A stretch of DNA of 64,000 nucleotides from Nitrospirota bacterium. Lineage in GTDB: Bacteria > Nitrospirota > Thermodesulfovibrionia > Thermodesulfovibrionales > UBA6898. Each line of letters begins with the position of its first letter. The stretch's first letter is position 1. The stretch covers positions 1-64,000 of the forward strand of contig JAJXTV010000013.1 of assembly GCA_021783515.1 (NCBI GenBank). Reading direction: 5' to 3'. Position numbers and translations under genes: made by a program. Positions 33,719-42,828 of the stretch are shown piece by piece. The notes beneath the pieces were generated by a model. It was given only the letters and a program-made list of their open reading frames with translations, was not told the DNA's origin and searched no databases.

Positions 33719-35650
33719 CTAGAACTTCACCCTCAACCCCGCCTCAAGCCATCTCCGCGGGTTCTTCTCCAGGCCGCTCGTATAATATGACCCGTTGAAT
33801 ATATTATGGGCGGTTGCGAAAATCTCCGCATTGACCTTCTCAGATGAAAAAAGGCTCTTCCGCACGTTCATGTCCCAAATGAAGGTATCGTATTTCGCGC
33901 CAGAATCTTCCGCGAGGTCCCACCAGGCGTAATGGCCGAAGAGCTGCGCCATAAGGCCCTTCCTGTCGTCGTACTTTATCCCGATGTTGCAGGCATAATT
34001 TACCGTCGGGTCGGTCTCTTCGGAGGCCCTCTTGTGGATATAGGCGAAGCCGGCCTTCAGCGATACGTTATAAAAGGGCACCGTCTCCGCCTCGACCTCC
34101 ACTCCCTGCCTCTTCACGTTCCCGTCATTGACGTAAATGACATTGCCTGACGGCAGGGAGCCCTTCCCAATTGAGTCGCTCAGGTCATAGCGAAAGATCG
34201 TCGCCTTCGTCCAGAGAAAATCGGTCAGGTTCGATTCCACACCGACCTGATAGGACCAGACGCTCTCCTGAGCAAGACCGGGATTCGGGTCGGTGAAGAG
34301 CCCCCCGCCACTGGTCCAGGAAAGCGGCGGTATGGTGAAGCCCCTCGAAACGGAGCCCCTCAATATCGTCTTTTCGGCAAGCTTATATGTCACCCCAAGG
34401 CTCGGGCTCGTGAAAGAGCCGGTGACATTGTTATGGTCGAACCGTACGCCCGGCGTAACCGTAAAATCTCCCAACGAGATCGTGTCGTTTGCGTACACCG
34501 CCCATTTGTCGATCGAGGGATTGGCATTAAGCATATAAATTCCGTCAAAGTTCTGGTCGAGGCTGCCGTGGCTGAAATCCAGGCCGATGACGCCGGTCGC
34601 AATGCCATGCTTCCAGACGAGCTTTCCGCTTCCGGCGGTCGTCTCTTCGTCGAAAATGATATGCAGGAAAGGTTCGCCGGTGCTGAGAAAGTCATTCAGC
34701 TGGACAAATCTGTTCTTGAAGGTATAGAACATCGCCTGGAGGCTGAGCTCCGGGGATATCACCGCGTCGACCGATCCTGTCACGAAGAGCGTGCGGGCCA
34801 CACCCTTCGAGCTGAGGTCGAAGTCGACCGAATCGAGGAACTTTTCATGCGGCTCGCTGTATCCCGCGGTCAAACCAACGTTCACGTCCCTGGAGATGTC
34901 GAACCTGAGTTTAGAATAGAGGCTGTAGCTCTCGAAGTCCCTGTTGTCCCTGAGGCCGTCGGACCTCTGCTTACCCGCAAAGAGATAATATCCGAGAGGC
35001 CCGGCCTTTCCCGATACCTCGCCGTTATAGTCCTGCGTACCCCTCTCGCCAATAGATCCGCTGAGCGTCCCCGAAGGAACCGGCGAACTTCCCGCATTCT
35101 TTGTAATGATATTGACGACACCGCCGAGGGACGAGCCCCACGAAGAAGATGCCGGGCCTTTGATGATCTCTATGCGGTCGATGATCCTGACGGGTATCGT
35201 ATTCGTCTCGGCGCTGCCCTCGTTAAGAAAGTTCCATGTCACCCCGTCCACGAGGACGAGGACATGCCTTCCCTCGGAACCCTGAATGTGCAGGATGGAC
35301 GAGCTGCCGAAGTCCGTCGTCCCGAAATCGACAAAGACGTCGGTAACCCTGTTGAGCACCTCGGCGACGGTATGGGCGTTCATGTCCTCGATCTCTTTGG
35401 CGGTGACAACGGTCATATTCTCGGCCACCTGCGAGATCGATTTCTGAGACCTCGTCGCCGACTGGACATAAAGGTCCTTCTCGTCCCAGAAGAGAAGGAG
35501 CTCGGCCTTCGTCAGCTCGGCCGGAGACATCTTACTCGTGTCCGGCTGATCGTTGCTGCCTTCCGCGGCATAAGAAAAGCGTGCACCGGGGAATATGAAT
35601 AGACAGAGGATTAATGCTGAGGCAGCGGCGAAGAAGCATTTCTTTCCCAT
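33719..35650 (-). CDS. TonB-dependent outer-membrane receptor
   Basis: 643 residues: signal peptide (FFAAASALILCLFIFPGARFSYA), plug domain with TVVTAKEIEDMNAHTVAEVLNRVTDVF, RHVLVLVDGV, RIIDRIEIIKGPASSSWGSSLGGVVNIITK, then a 22-strand-type barrel ending in the outer-membrane signature RRWLEAGLRVKF (terminal Phe). Imports a ligand through the outer membrane using TonB energy; no TonB/ExbBD genes are present. The BtuB/CirA-like plug does not reveal the ligand. It has its own promoter and lies directly upstream of the peptide/maturase unit, suggesting that it takes up the modified peptide, a metal complex of it, or the ligand whose use the system governs. Confidence 0.95.
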   Translation of the reverse strand: MGKKCFFAAASALILCLFIFPGARFSYAAEGSNDQPDTSKMSPAELTKAELLLFWDEKDLYVQSATRSQKSISQVAENMTVVTAKEIEDMNAHTVAEVLNRVTDVFVDFGTTDFGSSSILHIQGSEGRHVLVLVDGVTWNFLNEGSAETNTIPVRIIDRIEIIKGPASSSWGSSLGGVVNIITKNAGSSPVPSGTLSGSIGERGTQDYNGEVSGKAGPLGYYLFAGKQRSDGLRDNRDFESYSLYSKLRFDISRDVNVGLTAGYSEPHEKFLDSVDFDLSSKGVARTLFVTGSVDAVISPELSLQAMFYTFKNRFVQLNDFLSTGEPFLHIIFDEETTAGSGKLVWKHGIATGVIGLDFSHGSLDQNFDGIYMLNANPSIDKWAVYANDTISLGDFTVTPGVRFDHNNVTGSFTSPSLGVTYKLAEKTILRGSVSRGFTIPPLSWTSGGGLFTDPNPGLAQESVWSYQVGVESNLTDFLWTKATIFRYDLSDSIGKGSLPSGNVIYVNDGNVKRQGVEVEAETVPFYNVSLKAGFAYIHKRASEETDPTVNYACNIGIKYDDRKGLMAQLFGHYAWWDLAEDSGAKYDTFIWDMNVRKSLFSSEKVNAEIFATAHNIFNGSYYTSGLEKNPRRWLEAGLRVKF

Positions 35651-35675
35651 GAGGCCCCCCTTTAATCAGTGCCAT

Positions 35676-35704
35676 AAAATATCACGCGAGGCCGGATTTG
35701 TCAA
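35676..35704 (-). promoter_or_regulatory. Consensus sigma-70 promoter of the TonB receptor gene
   Basis: TTGACA (35699-35704), 17 bases, TATTTT (35676-35681), then GGGGGGCCTC before the ATG. Upstream, at 35749-35778, a TGCCGG/CCGGCA inverted repeat could be a regulator site. Confidence 0.7.
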
Positions 35705-36081
35705 CGCTATAATGCCGCGCAATCGAGCGGTTACGCAGTTTCTATACCTGGCATCATTGCCGGTGTTTCGCGGTGGCCGGCAGTGTCGTGCGTCATTAGG
35801 CTCACAGGCAGAGGCTGATGACCAATATTTTCCGACTTCGCGTCCGTCACGCAAGGCCCCTGCCCGCCGCGTATCCCCTTACCAATGCGTCCCTTTTTTC
35901 TCCATGCCGAATCCACCGGGCGGATGGTACGAAAATTGATATGCAAAGCGTAAGGATCAACGCAGCGGAGGAGGGACGCATCGCCTTTATCGTTCATATC
36001 ATTTCTCTGCTTGCCGAATCCATGCGCCTGACCTGAGGAAGGATTTTCCTTCCTGAACCCCTGACTTAAGAGGAGAACGAG
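35705..36081 (+). other. Intergenic region between TonB receptor and BNR protein
   Basis: About 380 bases without a convincing gene. It holds the TonB-gene promoter edge, the inverted repeat near 35749-35778 and, at 36038-36054, GGAAGGA/TCCTTCC, a perfect hairpin without a T-run, just before the ribosome site (AAGAGGAGAACGAG) of the BNR gene. I found no cobalamin-type riboswitch consensus on the minus strand. Confidence 0.5.
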
Positions 36082-37554
36082 ATGAAGAAGCATGAGGTAT
36101 TGGCAGTGGTTCTATTCCTGGTCGGTTGTCTGGCTTTCACGGGGGCCGAAGCGTTTTCCGCGGCCCCGGCCATAGGCCCGGTAACCCTCGTGTCCGGACC
36201 GAGTCCCTTCGCGCAGGGCTGCGACGGCGGCCCGTCCCTCGGTTTTCTCAACTATCATAACTATGAAGTCGAGCCGTACGTCGCGGTAAACCCCGTCGAC
36301 CCCCTCACCATCGTCGTCAGCTGGCAGCAGGACCGCTGGCAATGGGGAGGCGCAAATGGATTTGCCGCGGCGGTCACCCACGACGGAGGCGCCACATGGA
36401 GCCGGTATGCCTTTCCCTACCTCACCGTCTGCTCGGGCGGGCACTCGCAGCGCGGAGGCGACCCCTGGCTGTCCTTCGCCCCCAACGGCGACCTCTACCA
36501 TGCCGGCCTGATGATGGACGCCTATATGGTTAACTCGGGCGTCATGATAAGCAAATCCGTCGACGGCGGAGATACGTGGAGCGGGCCGACAACGCTCGAT
36601 TTCAGGTCGACGCCGAACGCGATTGCCGACAAGCCTTCGATCACCGCAGACCCGGCAGATTCACGCTATGTGTATGCGGCATGGGCGCAGAACCAGTTCG
36701 GCTCGGGCGTGCAGCCCTCCTACGGCCCGCGCGGATCCAGCGCCTACAAGATGACGTCATGGTTTTCGAGGACGACCGACGGCGGGCAGACCTGGGAACC
36801 GGCGCGCATGATTTACGACCCGGGCGAACACAGCTATTGCCTCGGTCATCAGATAGTCGTCCTTCCCGACGGCGAACTCCTGAACGTCTTTCATATCCAG
36901 ACCGATAAGAAAAACGCCCATGGACAGCGCGGCTTACGGCTGGCGATCATGCGCTCGGCCGACAAGGGAGAAACATGGGGCGGTCCCGCCATCGTCGATA
37001 CCATGGAACCGGTGACGATAGACGATCCCACCACCGGCGAAATGGTATTCACCGGGGCCACGCTCCCCGACGTCGCCGTCGACGGCGGGAGCGGCAACGT
37101 CTACCTCGTATGGGAAGATGGCAGGTTCAGCGGCGGAGTGAGAGACGGGATCGCATTTTCAAAATCCACGGACGGGGGCCTCACCTGGTCGGCGGCGGTC
37201 AAGGTGAATAAGGCGTCGGCCGCGGCATTTACGCCGTCTGTCGCGGTCTCCGCCGACGGCACGATCGCCGTGACCTATTATGACCTCCGAAACGATACCT
37301 CCGATCCGCTTATACTCCAGACCGACTATTGGGTCGTCGTATCTCACGACGGGGGAGAGACGTGGGAAGAGGCCCATATTGCAGGCCCGTTCGACATGAG
37401 AAGCGCGCCCGAGCCGGGAGCACCATGGTATTTTGTCGGCGATTACGTCGGGTTGGCCGCAGCGGGCAATTCCTTTATCACGGCCTTCCCGATGGCGAAC
37501 TTCGAAACGCCCTCGAACCCCACGGACATATTTGTATCGACCATAACGCCATAA
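36082..37554 (+). CDS. Exported BNR-repeat (sialidase-like) beta-propeller protein
   Basis: 490 residues with a signal peptide (LAVVLFLVGCLAFTGAEAFSAAP) and six Asp-box motifs SxDxGxTW-like: THDGGATWS, SVDGGDTWS, TTDGGQTWE, SADKGETWG, STDGGLTWS and SHDGGETWE, with propeller strands such as VYLVWEDGR between them. This is the exo-alpha-sialidase/BNR fold, but the sialidase arginine triad cannot be confirmed by eye, so glycosidase activity is not assured. Periplasmic or extracellular. Stands alone between divergent and convergent neighbours. Confidence 0.88.
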   Translation: MKKHEVLAVVLFLVGCLAFTGAEAFSAAPAIGPVTLVSGPSPFAQGCDGGPSLGFLNYHNYEVEPYVAVNPVDPLTIVVSWQQDRWQWGGANGFAAAVTHDGGATWSRYAFPYLTVCSGGHSQRGGDPWLSFAPNGDLYHAGLMMDAYMVNSGVMISKSVDGGDTWSGPTTLDFRSTPNAIADKPSITADPADSRYVYAAWAQNQFGSGVQPSYGPRGSSAYKMTSWFSRTTDGGQTWEPARMIYDPGEHSYCLGHQIVVLPDGELLNVFHIQTDKKNAHGQRGLRLAIMRSADKGETWGGPAIVDTMEPVTIDDPTTGEMVFTGATLPDVAVDGGSGNVYLVWEDGRFSGGVRDGIAFSKSTDGGLTWSAAVKVNKASAAAFTPSVAVSADGTIAVTYYDLRNDTSDPLILQTDYWVVVSHDGGETWEEAHIAGPFDMRSAPEPGAPWYFVGDYVGLAAAGNSFITAFPMANFETPSNPTDIFVSTITP

Positions 37555-37666
37555 CGTCCCGGAAGGTCATCCCGATCGCGGCGCCGCGAGACGGCGGCGC
37601 CGCAGGCTCCCCGGCAGCGCGGCATTACGCATACGGCAGCCGCCTCCCCTGCCCCGGAGGAGGGGA

Positions 37667-38311
37667 TCACTTCAGGGCCGCCGCCGGCAGTGTGATCCAC
37701 TTCTTTCCCTTTCCGTAGTAATAGACCTCGCCGTCCTGCCTGATCACCATCGACTCCTCGTTTTCGGCCATGAAGGCCGTTTCCGGGATGCCGGCGATCA
37801 CTTCTTTCGTCAGCATCTCGTCCCGGCCGAACGCAGACGACGAGAGAAAAGACTTCAGAAGGTAGGAAATCGCCAGATAGCTCGCCGGCCTGGAAACCGT
37901 AATCTGCCGCGAAATCGGGGAAATGCCCGGACCGATAAGCTTGATCCCGACCGGCACCGTCGTGATCGCCGGAAGCGGTATCTCCCGGATGTCGGGTGAC
38001 TGGATGCTGCTTCCGCGCAGGGCCATGCCGTGCTCGGGGACGAAAACGACGACGAAGTTCCTCCCGCTGGCCTCGAGCTTCCCCAAAAACGCATCGATGT
38101 TGCCGAAAAGGCGAAGGCCGAACTCCCGGTAGAGCACGGAGGGCTTCTTTCTCCACCACTCGCTGTCGTCGGCCCAGTGGGCGCCTCCGTGCATCGTCGT
38201 GATGTCCATATAGAGAAAGGCCTTCTTCTCCCGGGAATCCTCCCTCATTTTCCACCAGCGGTTCAGTATCTCAAGGTCGTCATAGATGGGGGAGTAGTCC
38301 CGCGTGTCCAC
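37667..38311 (-). pseudogene. bcsG: C-terminal fragment of BcsG-like phosphoethanolamine transferase
   Basis: 214 codons matching the last part of BcsG (alkaline-phosphatase/sulfatase fold; decorates cellulose with phosphoethanolamine): DTRDYSPIYDDLEILNRWW, FLYMDITTMHGGAHW, VVVFVPEHGMALRG and LREIPLPAITTVPVGIKLIGPG. BcsG is about 550 residues with N-terminal helices; here the frame starts at a GTG and is closed by an in-frame TAA about 20 codons further upstream, so the membrane part and the nucleophile region are missing. No other bcs gene is nearby. Most likely a decayed remnant. Confidence 0.75.
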
Positions 38312-38528
38312 AAAGACGTGAAAAAGCGTCTTTTTCCGGCATGCGACATAAATAAAGCAGCCTCCTTATAAATGCAGTGTCCGGCGCCGCCCGGATTCGG
38401 GTCGGAAGCATGCCTGTCCTGACAGCAACCGAATTGGCGGCGTATCTACCAGTGTAACGCCCTCCCGCATGGCGCAAACCGGCCCGCCGCCCGGTTTTCG
38501 CCGCTGTGCAAAGATCCGGCGCTTCGAG

Positions 38529-38534
38529 TATAAT
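38529..38534 (+). promoter_or_regulatory. -10 box upstream of asd
   Basis: Perfect TATAAT 32 bases before the asd ATG with a strong GGGGGAG ribosome site between; the -35 region (GTGCAA near 38506) is weak. The rest of the 255-base gap upstream shows nothing I can assign. Confidence 0.5.
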
Positions 38535-38566
38535 ATTGAATTCTACTACTGTGGGGGAGTAAACGT

Positions 38567-39679
38567 ATGATGCGAGTGGGTGTGATAGGCTGGCGGGGCA
38601 TGGTGGGTTCGGTGCTGATGAGCCGCATGCGCGAAGAAAAAGACTTCGACCGGATTGAACCGGTCTTCTTTACTACATCGAATGTAGGGGGGAAGGCGCC
38701 CGAGGTAGGCAAGCCGGCGCCGGCGCTCAAAGACGCAAAGAATATCGACGAACTGAAGGCAATGGAGGCGATCGTCTCCTGCCAGGGCGGCGATTATACG
38801 AAGGAAATATTCCCGAAGCTGCGGGCGGCGGGATGGAACGGTTACTGGATCGATGCCGCTTCGGCGCTCCGAATGGAAAGAAACGCCCTCATCGTCCTGG
38901 ATCCGGTCAACATCGCGGCGATCAGGGAGGGACTTTCGAAGGGGATAAAGAATTACGTCGGCGGCAACTGCACCGTATCTCTTATGCTTATGGCGTTGGG
39001 CGGGCTGTACAAGGCAGGGCTGGTGGAATGGATGTCGGCCATGACCTATCAGGCGGCATCCGGCGCCGGCGCGCAGAACATGCGCGAACTGCTTTCTCAG
39101 ATGGGGTCGGCGCACGGCTCAGTGCGCGGCCTTCTCGATGACCCTTCGAGCGCAATCCTCGAGATCGACCGTGCGGTGGCAGAACATGTCCGCTCGGACT
39201 CCTACCCGACTAAGTTCTTCGGTGCCCCGCTGGCATGTTCGCTCATACCCTGGATCGACGTTCAGCTCGACAACGGGCAGAGCAAGGAGGAATGGAAAGG
39301 CCAGGCGGAGACAAACAAGATCCTCGGCCGCGAAGACAGCCCGATCCCGATCGACGGAATATGCGTACGCATAGGCGCGATGCGCTGCCACAGCCAGGCG
39401 ATTACCGTGAAACTCACGAAAGACGTGCCTCTCGACGAGATCAACGGCATGATCGCGGGGCATAACGAGTGGGTAAAGGTGGTGCCGAACGAGCGTCAGA
39501 TCACGGTGCGCGAGTTGACGCCCGCCGCGGTTACCGGCACGCTCACGGTACCCGTCGGCAGGCTTCGCAAGATGAACATGGGGCCGCAGTATCTCGCCGC
39601 CTTCACCTGCGGCGACCAGCTCCTCTGGGGCGCGGCGGAGCCCCTCAGGAGGATGCTCCGGATACTCGTGGAAAGATAA
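38567..39679 (+). CDS. asd: Aspartate-semialdehyde dehydrogenase
   Basis: NADPH-dependent enzyme of lysine/threonine/methionine/diaminopimelate synthesis. N-terminal [28 protein letters not shown], the catalytic cysteine in [25 protein letters not shown] and the late RCHSQA histidine are those of the Gram-negative (E. coli-like) class. 370 residues, full length. Two adjacent ATGs are possible starts. Confidence 0.96.
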   Translation: MMRVGVIGWRGMVGSVLMSRMREEKDFDRIEPVFFTTSNVGGKAPEVGKPAPALKDAKNIDELKAMEAIVSCQGGDYTKEIFPKLRAAGWNGYWIDAASALRMERNALIVLDPVNIAAIREGLSKGIKNYVGGNCTVSLMLMALGGLYKAGLVEWMSAMTYQAASGAGAQNMRELLSQMGSAHGSVRGLLDDPSSAILEIDRAVAEHVRSDSYPTKFFGAPLACSLIPWIDVQLDNGQSKEEWKGQAETNKILGREDSPIPIDGICVRIGAMRCHSQAITVKLTKDVPLDEINGMIAGHNEWVKVVPNERQITVRELTPAAVTGTLTVPVGRLRKMNMGPQYLAAFTCGDQLLWGAAEPLRRMLRILVER

Positions 39680-39750
39680 TCAAGGCCAAACATGTCGAAG
39701 GGAAGAAGGGCGGCGCATCCTTAATCCTGAGCTATAGACAGCGGTAAGTC

Positions 39751-41079
39751 ATGAAGTCGAATGCCGATATCATAATCAGAGCCGATCATATCCTCACGAT
39801 GGACGATGATCTTGCCGTCATCGAAACCGGCGCTGTCGCCGTGAAAGACGGCAGGATCGCTGCAGCAGGGCCTGCCGACGAGATCGTTGCGCGGTACGAA
39901 TCGCCGAAGGTGATTGGGGGAAAAGGGTTCGTCGCCTTCCCGGGGCTTGTGAACACCCATACCCATTCTCCGATGGTCTATTTCAGGGGACTTGCCGACG
40001 ACCTGCCTCTGAAAGAGTGGCTCGAAAAACATGTTTGGCCGGCAGAGGAAAAATGGCTGAGTCCTGAGTTTGTCGGGGACGCGGTCGAACTCGCCTGCCT
40101 GGAAATGATCAAGTCGGGGATCACCGCCTTCAACGACATGTACTTTTACGGCGACCGGATCGCGGCGACGGCAAAGGAGATCGGCATGCGGGCCGTTGTC
40201 GGAGCGGGGATCCTCGACTTCCCGACGAGGACCGCTCAGACCCCCGCCGAATACCTCGAAAAGGCTGAATCCTTCATCAGGGACTGGAAAGGCGACGGAT
40301 TCATCACGCCCTGTGTGGCGCCCCATTCCGCCTATGCCTGCAGTCCCGACACTCTGCGCAAGGCGAAGACATTGTCGGAGGCGCACGGCGTGCCGCTCCA
40401 TATCCATATCTCCGAGACGGAATGGGAAGTCGCGCACCTTATGGCCCTCCACCGCACCCGGCCGGTTACATTCCTCGACTCTATCGGCTTCCTGGACAAA
40501 AGCGTCACCGCCGCCCACTGCGTCTGGATCGAAGACGAAGAGATCGATATCCTCGCAAAAAAAGGGGTTGCGGTCAGCCACTGCGTGGAGAGCAATCTGA
40601 AACTTGCGTCCGGCTTCGCTCCCGTGGTCCCGATGCTGGCGGAAGGCATCAGGGTGACCTTCGGGACCGACGGGGCGGCAAGCAACAACGACCTCAGTCT
40701 CCTGAGCGAAATGGGCACCGCGGCGAAGGTCCACAAGGCGCTCGCAAAAGACCCCACCGCTCTCGGCGCGCGGCAGGTTGCGCTCATGGCGACCCGCTGG
40801 GGGGCGGAGGCGCTCGGCATGGGAGACCGGACGGGGAGCATCCAGCAGGGGAAAGACGCCGATATCGTCCTGGCTGATATCAGAAAGCCTCACCTGGCCC
40901 CCATGTATGATGTCTACTCCCATCTCGTCTATTCTATGAACGCCGCCGACATCGACACGGTGATCGTCGGCGGCAAAATTATTCTTCAGGGGCGGCGGCT
41001 TCTCTCGGGCGATGAGGATGAGATATTGCGAAAAGCCTCTTCATGGTGCGAAAAAATCAGGTCCGCGAATACTGCTTAG
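39751..41079 (+). CDS. mtaD: 5-methylthioadenosine/S-adenosylhomocysteine deaminase
   Basis: Zn-dependent amidohydrolase of the MtaD/SsnA group, 442 residues. Metal ligands: GLVNTHTHSPM (HxH), HIHISETEWEV, AAHCVWIEDEEI, and FGTDGAASNNDLSLL. Deaminates adenosine moieties in MTA, SAH or 5'-deoxyadenosine to inosine forms. The radical SAM enzymes in this window (HpnH excepted, which consumes it) release 5'-deoxyadenosine, so a salvage role fits. Overlaps nothing but is followed 17 bases later by the SGNH hydrolase start. Confidence 0.93.
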   Translation: MKSNADIIIRADHILTMDDDLAVIETGAVAVKDGRIAAAGPADEIVARYESPKVIGGKGFVAFPGLVNTHTHSPMVYFRGLADDLPLKEWLEKHVWPAEEKWLSPEFVGDAVELACLEMIKSGITAFNDMYFYGDRIAATAKEIGMRAVVGAGILDFPTRTAQTPAEYLEKAESFIRDWKGDGFITPCVAPHSAYACSPDTLRKAKTLSEAHGVPLHIHISETEWEVAHLMALHRTRPVTFLDSIGFLDKSVTAAHCVWIEDEEIDILAKKGVAVSHCVESNLKLASGFAPVVPMLAEGIRVTFGTDGAASNNDLSLLSEMGTAAKVHKALAKDPTALGARQVALMATRWGAEALGMGDRTGSIQQGKDADIVLADIRKPHLAPMYDVYSHLVYSMNAADIDTVIVGGKIILQGRRLLSGDEDEILRKASSWCEKIRSANTA

Positions 41080-41096
41080 GAAGGGACAACGGGGCA

Positions 41097-41624
41097 ATGC
41101 GGCTTCTTTTCATCGGCGATTCACTGATAGAGTTTTTCGACTGGGAAACGCGCTTTGCGGGACATGAAGTCTATAATTTCGGTGTCGCGGGAGAGACCGT
41201 AGAGGGGCTCTACCGAAGACTCCCGGCTATCGTTGCGAAGGTGCCTTTCCCCGACTTCGTCTTCGTCATGAGCGGCATCAACAACCTTGCCATGGAAGAC
41301 AGTGGCTTTATCACTACATACGGCGCGGTCATCGAACGGCTGAGACATGCCTGGCCGTCGGTCCGTATCTTCGTCCACAGTCTCCTGCCGGTGGGCACCC
41401 CTTTTCTTTCGAACGACGAGATCAGGGCAATGAACAGTCGCCTGCGCGCACTCGCGGAACAGGAACGGGCGGGATATGCTGACATCCATCCCCTGTTTCT
41501 CGACGAAAGCGGTGTCCCGAACGCATCGTGCCTTCTGGAGGACGGCGTCCACCTCAGCGACACGGGATACCGGCTCTGGTCGGCGAGGATAGAAGAGATC
41601 ATTACGCGCACGATCGAAGGTTGA
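41097..41624 (+). CDS. SGNH/GDSL-type hydrolase
   Basis: 175-residue esterase/lipase fold: block I FIGDSLIEFFDW (Ser nucleophile), block II GVAGETVEG (Gly), block III MSGINNLA (Asn), block V DGVHLSDTGY (Asp-His). Start ATG 41097; the frame is open earlier but that stretch overlaps the mtaD end. Substrate unknown; small cytosolic SGNH enzymes act as acyl-esterases or deacetylases. Same direction as asd and mtaD. Confidence 0.9.
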   Translation: MRLLFIGDSLIEFFDWETRFAGHEVYNFGVAGETVEGLYRRLPAIVAKVPFPDFVFVMSGINNLAMEDSGFITTYGAVIERLRHAWPSVRIFVHSLLPVGTPFLSNDEIRAMNSRLRALAEQERAGYADIHPLFLDESGVPNASCLLEDGVHLSDTGYRLWSARIEEIITRTIEG

Positions 41625-41759
41625 CCATATCGTTGCATAGCGGCGATATATATGCAGCAAAAGGGTTGAACGGCCCGGCCCTTGGGTTTTCAAAAAGATA
41701 CCGGGATGTTGTAGATTACATCACTGAGTGAAGGTAGACCAGAAAAGGAGGCTGCGATT

Positions 41760-41939
41760 ATGAGCGTTCTGCCCCAGGGCGAACAACTGAGAAGGGCCAT
41801 CAAATGGATATCAGACCGGCAACTGGAGGATCCGAAGGCGACGCTCCCTGCGCTGATCGGCGAGGCCTGCCTGAAATTCGATCTCTCCCCGAAAGACTCG
41901 GACCTGCTGGTGAACTTCTACGCCGAGCAAAAGAAGTGA
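41760..41939 (+). CDS. 59-residue conserved-looking small protein
   Basis: Starts MSVLPQGEQLRRAIKWISD and ends KFDLSPKDSDLLVNFYAEQKK. Helical, charged, no membrane segment. The ATG is preceded by AAAAGGAGG with good spacing. Small proteins with an xxGEXXRRAxKWIS ... FDLSPKDxDFL pattern occur in related bacteria, from memory; function unknown. Confidence 0.72.
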   Translation: MSVLPQGEQLRRAIKWISDRQLEDPKATLPALIGEACLKFDLSPKDSDLLVNFYAEQKK

Positions 41940-42013
41940 AACAGGGATAACGATTCTTCACCCGCCGGCCGGGCATTCTCCTTAACCTGCCGGGAGGACT
42001 GAAGCCCCCGCCG

Positions 42014-42604
42014 TTACAGGTCCCTCCTGCCTTCGAGCGCCTTCCCGAGAGTCACCTCGTCGGCGAACTCGATGTCGCTTCCCATGGGCAGGCCGTAGGC
42101 GATGCGCGTCACCCGCACCTGAAGCGGGGCAAGCACCTCTTTCACGTATTGCGCGGTGATCTCGCCCTTGGTGTTGGGGTTGGTTGCCAGTATCACCTCT
42201 TCGATCCCCCCGCCCCTGACCCTGTCGACCAACTCCCCGATCCTCAGACGGTCCGGCGTTACACCGTCTATCGGCGAGAGCGCGCCGAGCAAGACGTGAT
42301 ACAGACAGTGGAAGCTCTTTACCCGCTCCAGGACGAGGATATTGCTCGGCTCTTCGACGACGCAGATCCTGCTCCGGTCGCGCGACTCGTCGCTGCATAT
42401 CTCGCAGAGGTCCTTCTCCGTGATATTGAAACAGTTCCGGCAGAACCTCGCCTTCTCCTTCACCCTCTCGATCGCCTTTGCGATCGAAAGGGCTTCGACC
42501 TCGGGCATCGAGAGGATAAAAAAGGCGAGCCGCTGGGCGGACTTTCTCCCGATGCCGGGCAGCCGCGTCAATTCAGTTACCAGATTCTCGATAATTCCAT
42601 GCAT
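42014..42604 (-). CDS. recR: Recombination protein RecR
   Basis: 196 residues: helix-hairpin-helix LTRLPGIGRKSAQRLAFFIL, four-cysteine zinc finger CRNCFNITEKDLCEIC, then a Toprim domain with CVVEEPSNILVLE and NPNTKGEITAQY, HYVLLGALSPIDG-like LLGALSPIDGVTPD. Acts with RecO/RecF in gap repair. Last gene of the ffs-dnaX-ybaB-recR series; a repeat-bearing 225-base gap separates it from ybaB. Confidence 0.97.
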   Translation of the reverse strand: MHGIIENLVTELTRLPGIGRKSAQRLAFFILSMPEVEALSIAKAIERVKEKARFCRNCFNITEKDLCEICSDESRDRSRICVVEEPSNILVLERVKSFHCLYHVLLGALSPIDGVTPDRLRIGELVDRVRGGGIEEVILATNPNTKGEITAQYVKEVLAPLQVRVTRIAYGLPMGSDIEFADEVTLGKALEGRRDL

Positions 42605-42640
42605 TACACACTACCTGCCTGCCTCTGCAAATTCAAATAC

Positions 42641-42677
42641 GGGAAAAAGGCGAATGTGCTGAAAAAGGTCCATAACC
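42641..42677 (+). repeat. Dispersed repeat, copy A
   Basis: Core AAGGCGAATGTGCTGAAAAA followed by GGTCCATAACC. Found inverted at 42778-42815 (identical over the first 21 bases of the core) and in diverged form at 50674-50713. Confidence 0.75.
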
Positions 42678-42777
42678 TGAGGCACCGCAACGCCCTGACG
42701 ACTGACAATACCGTCCTTCCCATTTCATAAAACGGCACTGCCTCGTTTACGTGATCGCAAAACAATATCCGCCGAAT

Positions 42778-42815
42778 TTATGGACTTTTTCAGCACATTC
42801 GCCTTCTCCTTTTGC
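42778..42815 (-). repeat. Dispersed repeat, copy B (inverted relative to A)
   Basis: On the minus strand GGAGAAGGCGAATGTGCTG then AAAAAGTCCATAAA. With copy A it flanks 100 bases of non-coding sequence between recR and ybaB, forming a roughly 175-base unit with inverted ends, MITE-like in shape. Confidence 0.75.
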
Positions 42816-42828
42816 GCGGCGACAAGGC

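Noticed and set aside
35651-36081. Cobalamin riboswitch upstream of the TonB receptor
   Set aside because: TonB receptors of the BtuB type often have one, but the box sequences (for example GCCACTG) are absent and the promoter lies within 55 bases of the start codon, leaving no room.
38312-38566. Lysine riboswitch upstream of asd
   Set aside because: The -10 box is only 33 bases from the start codon, so no structured leader fits, and no conserved lysine-box sequence is seen.
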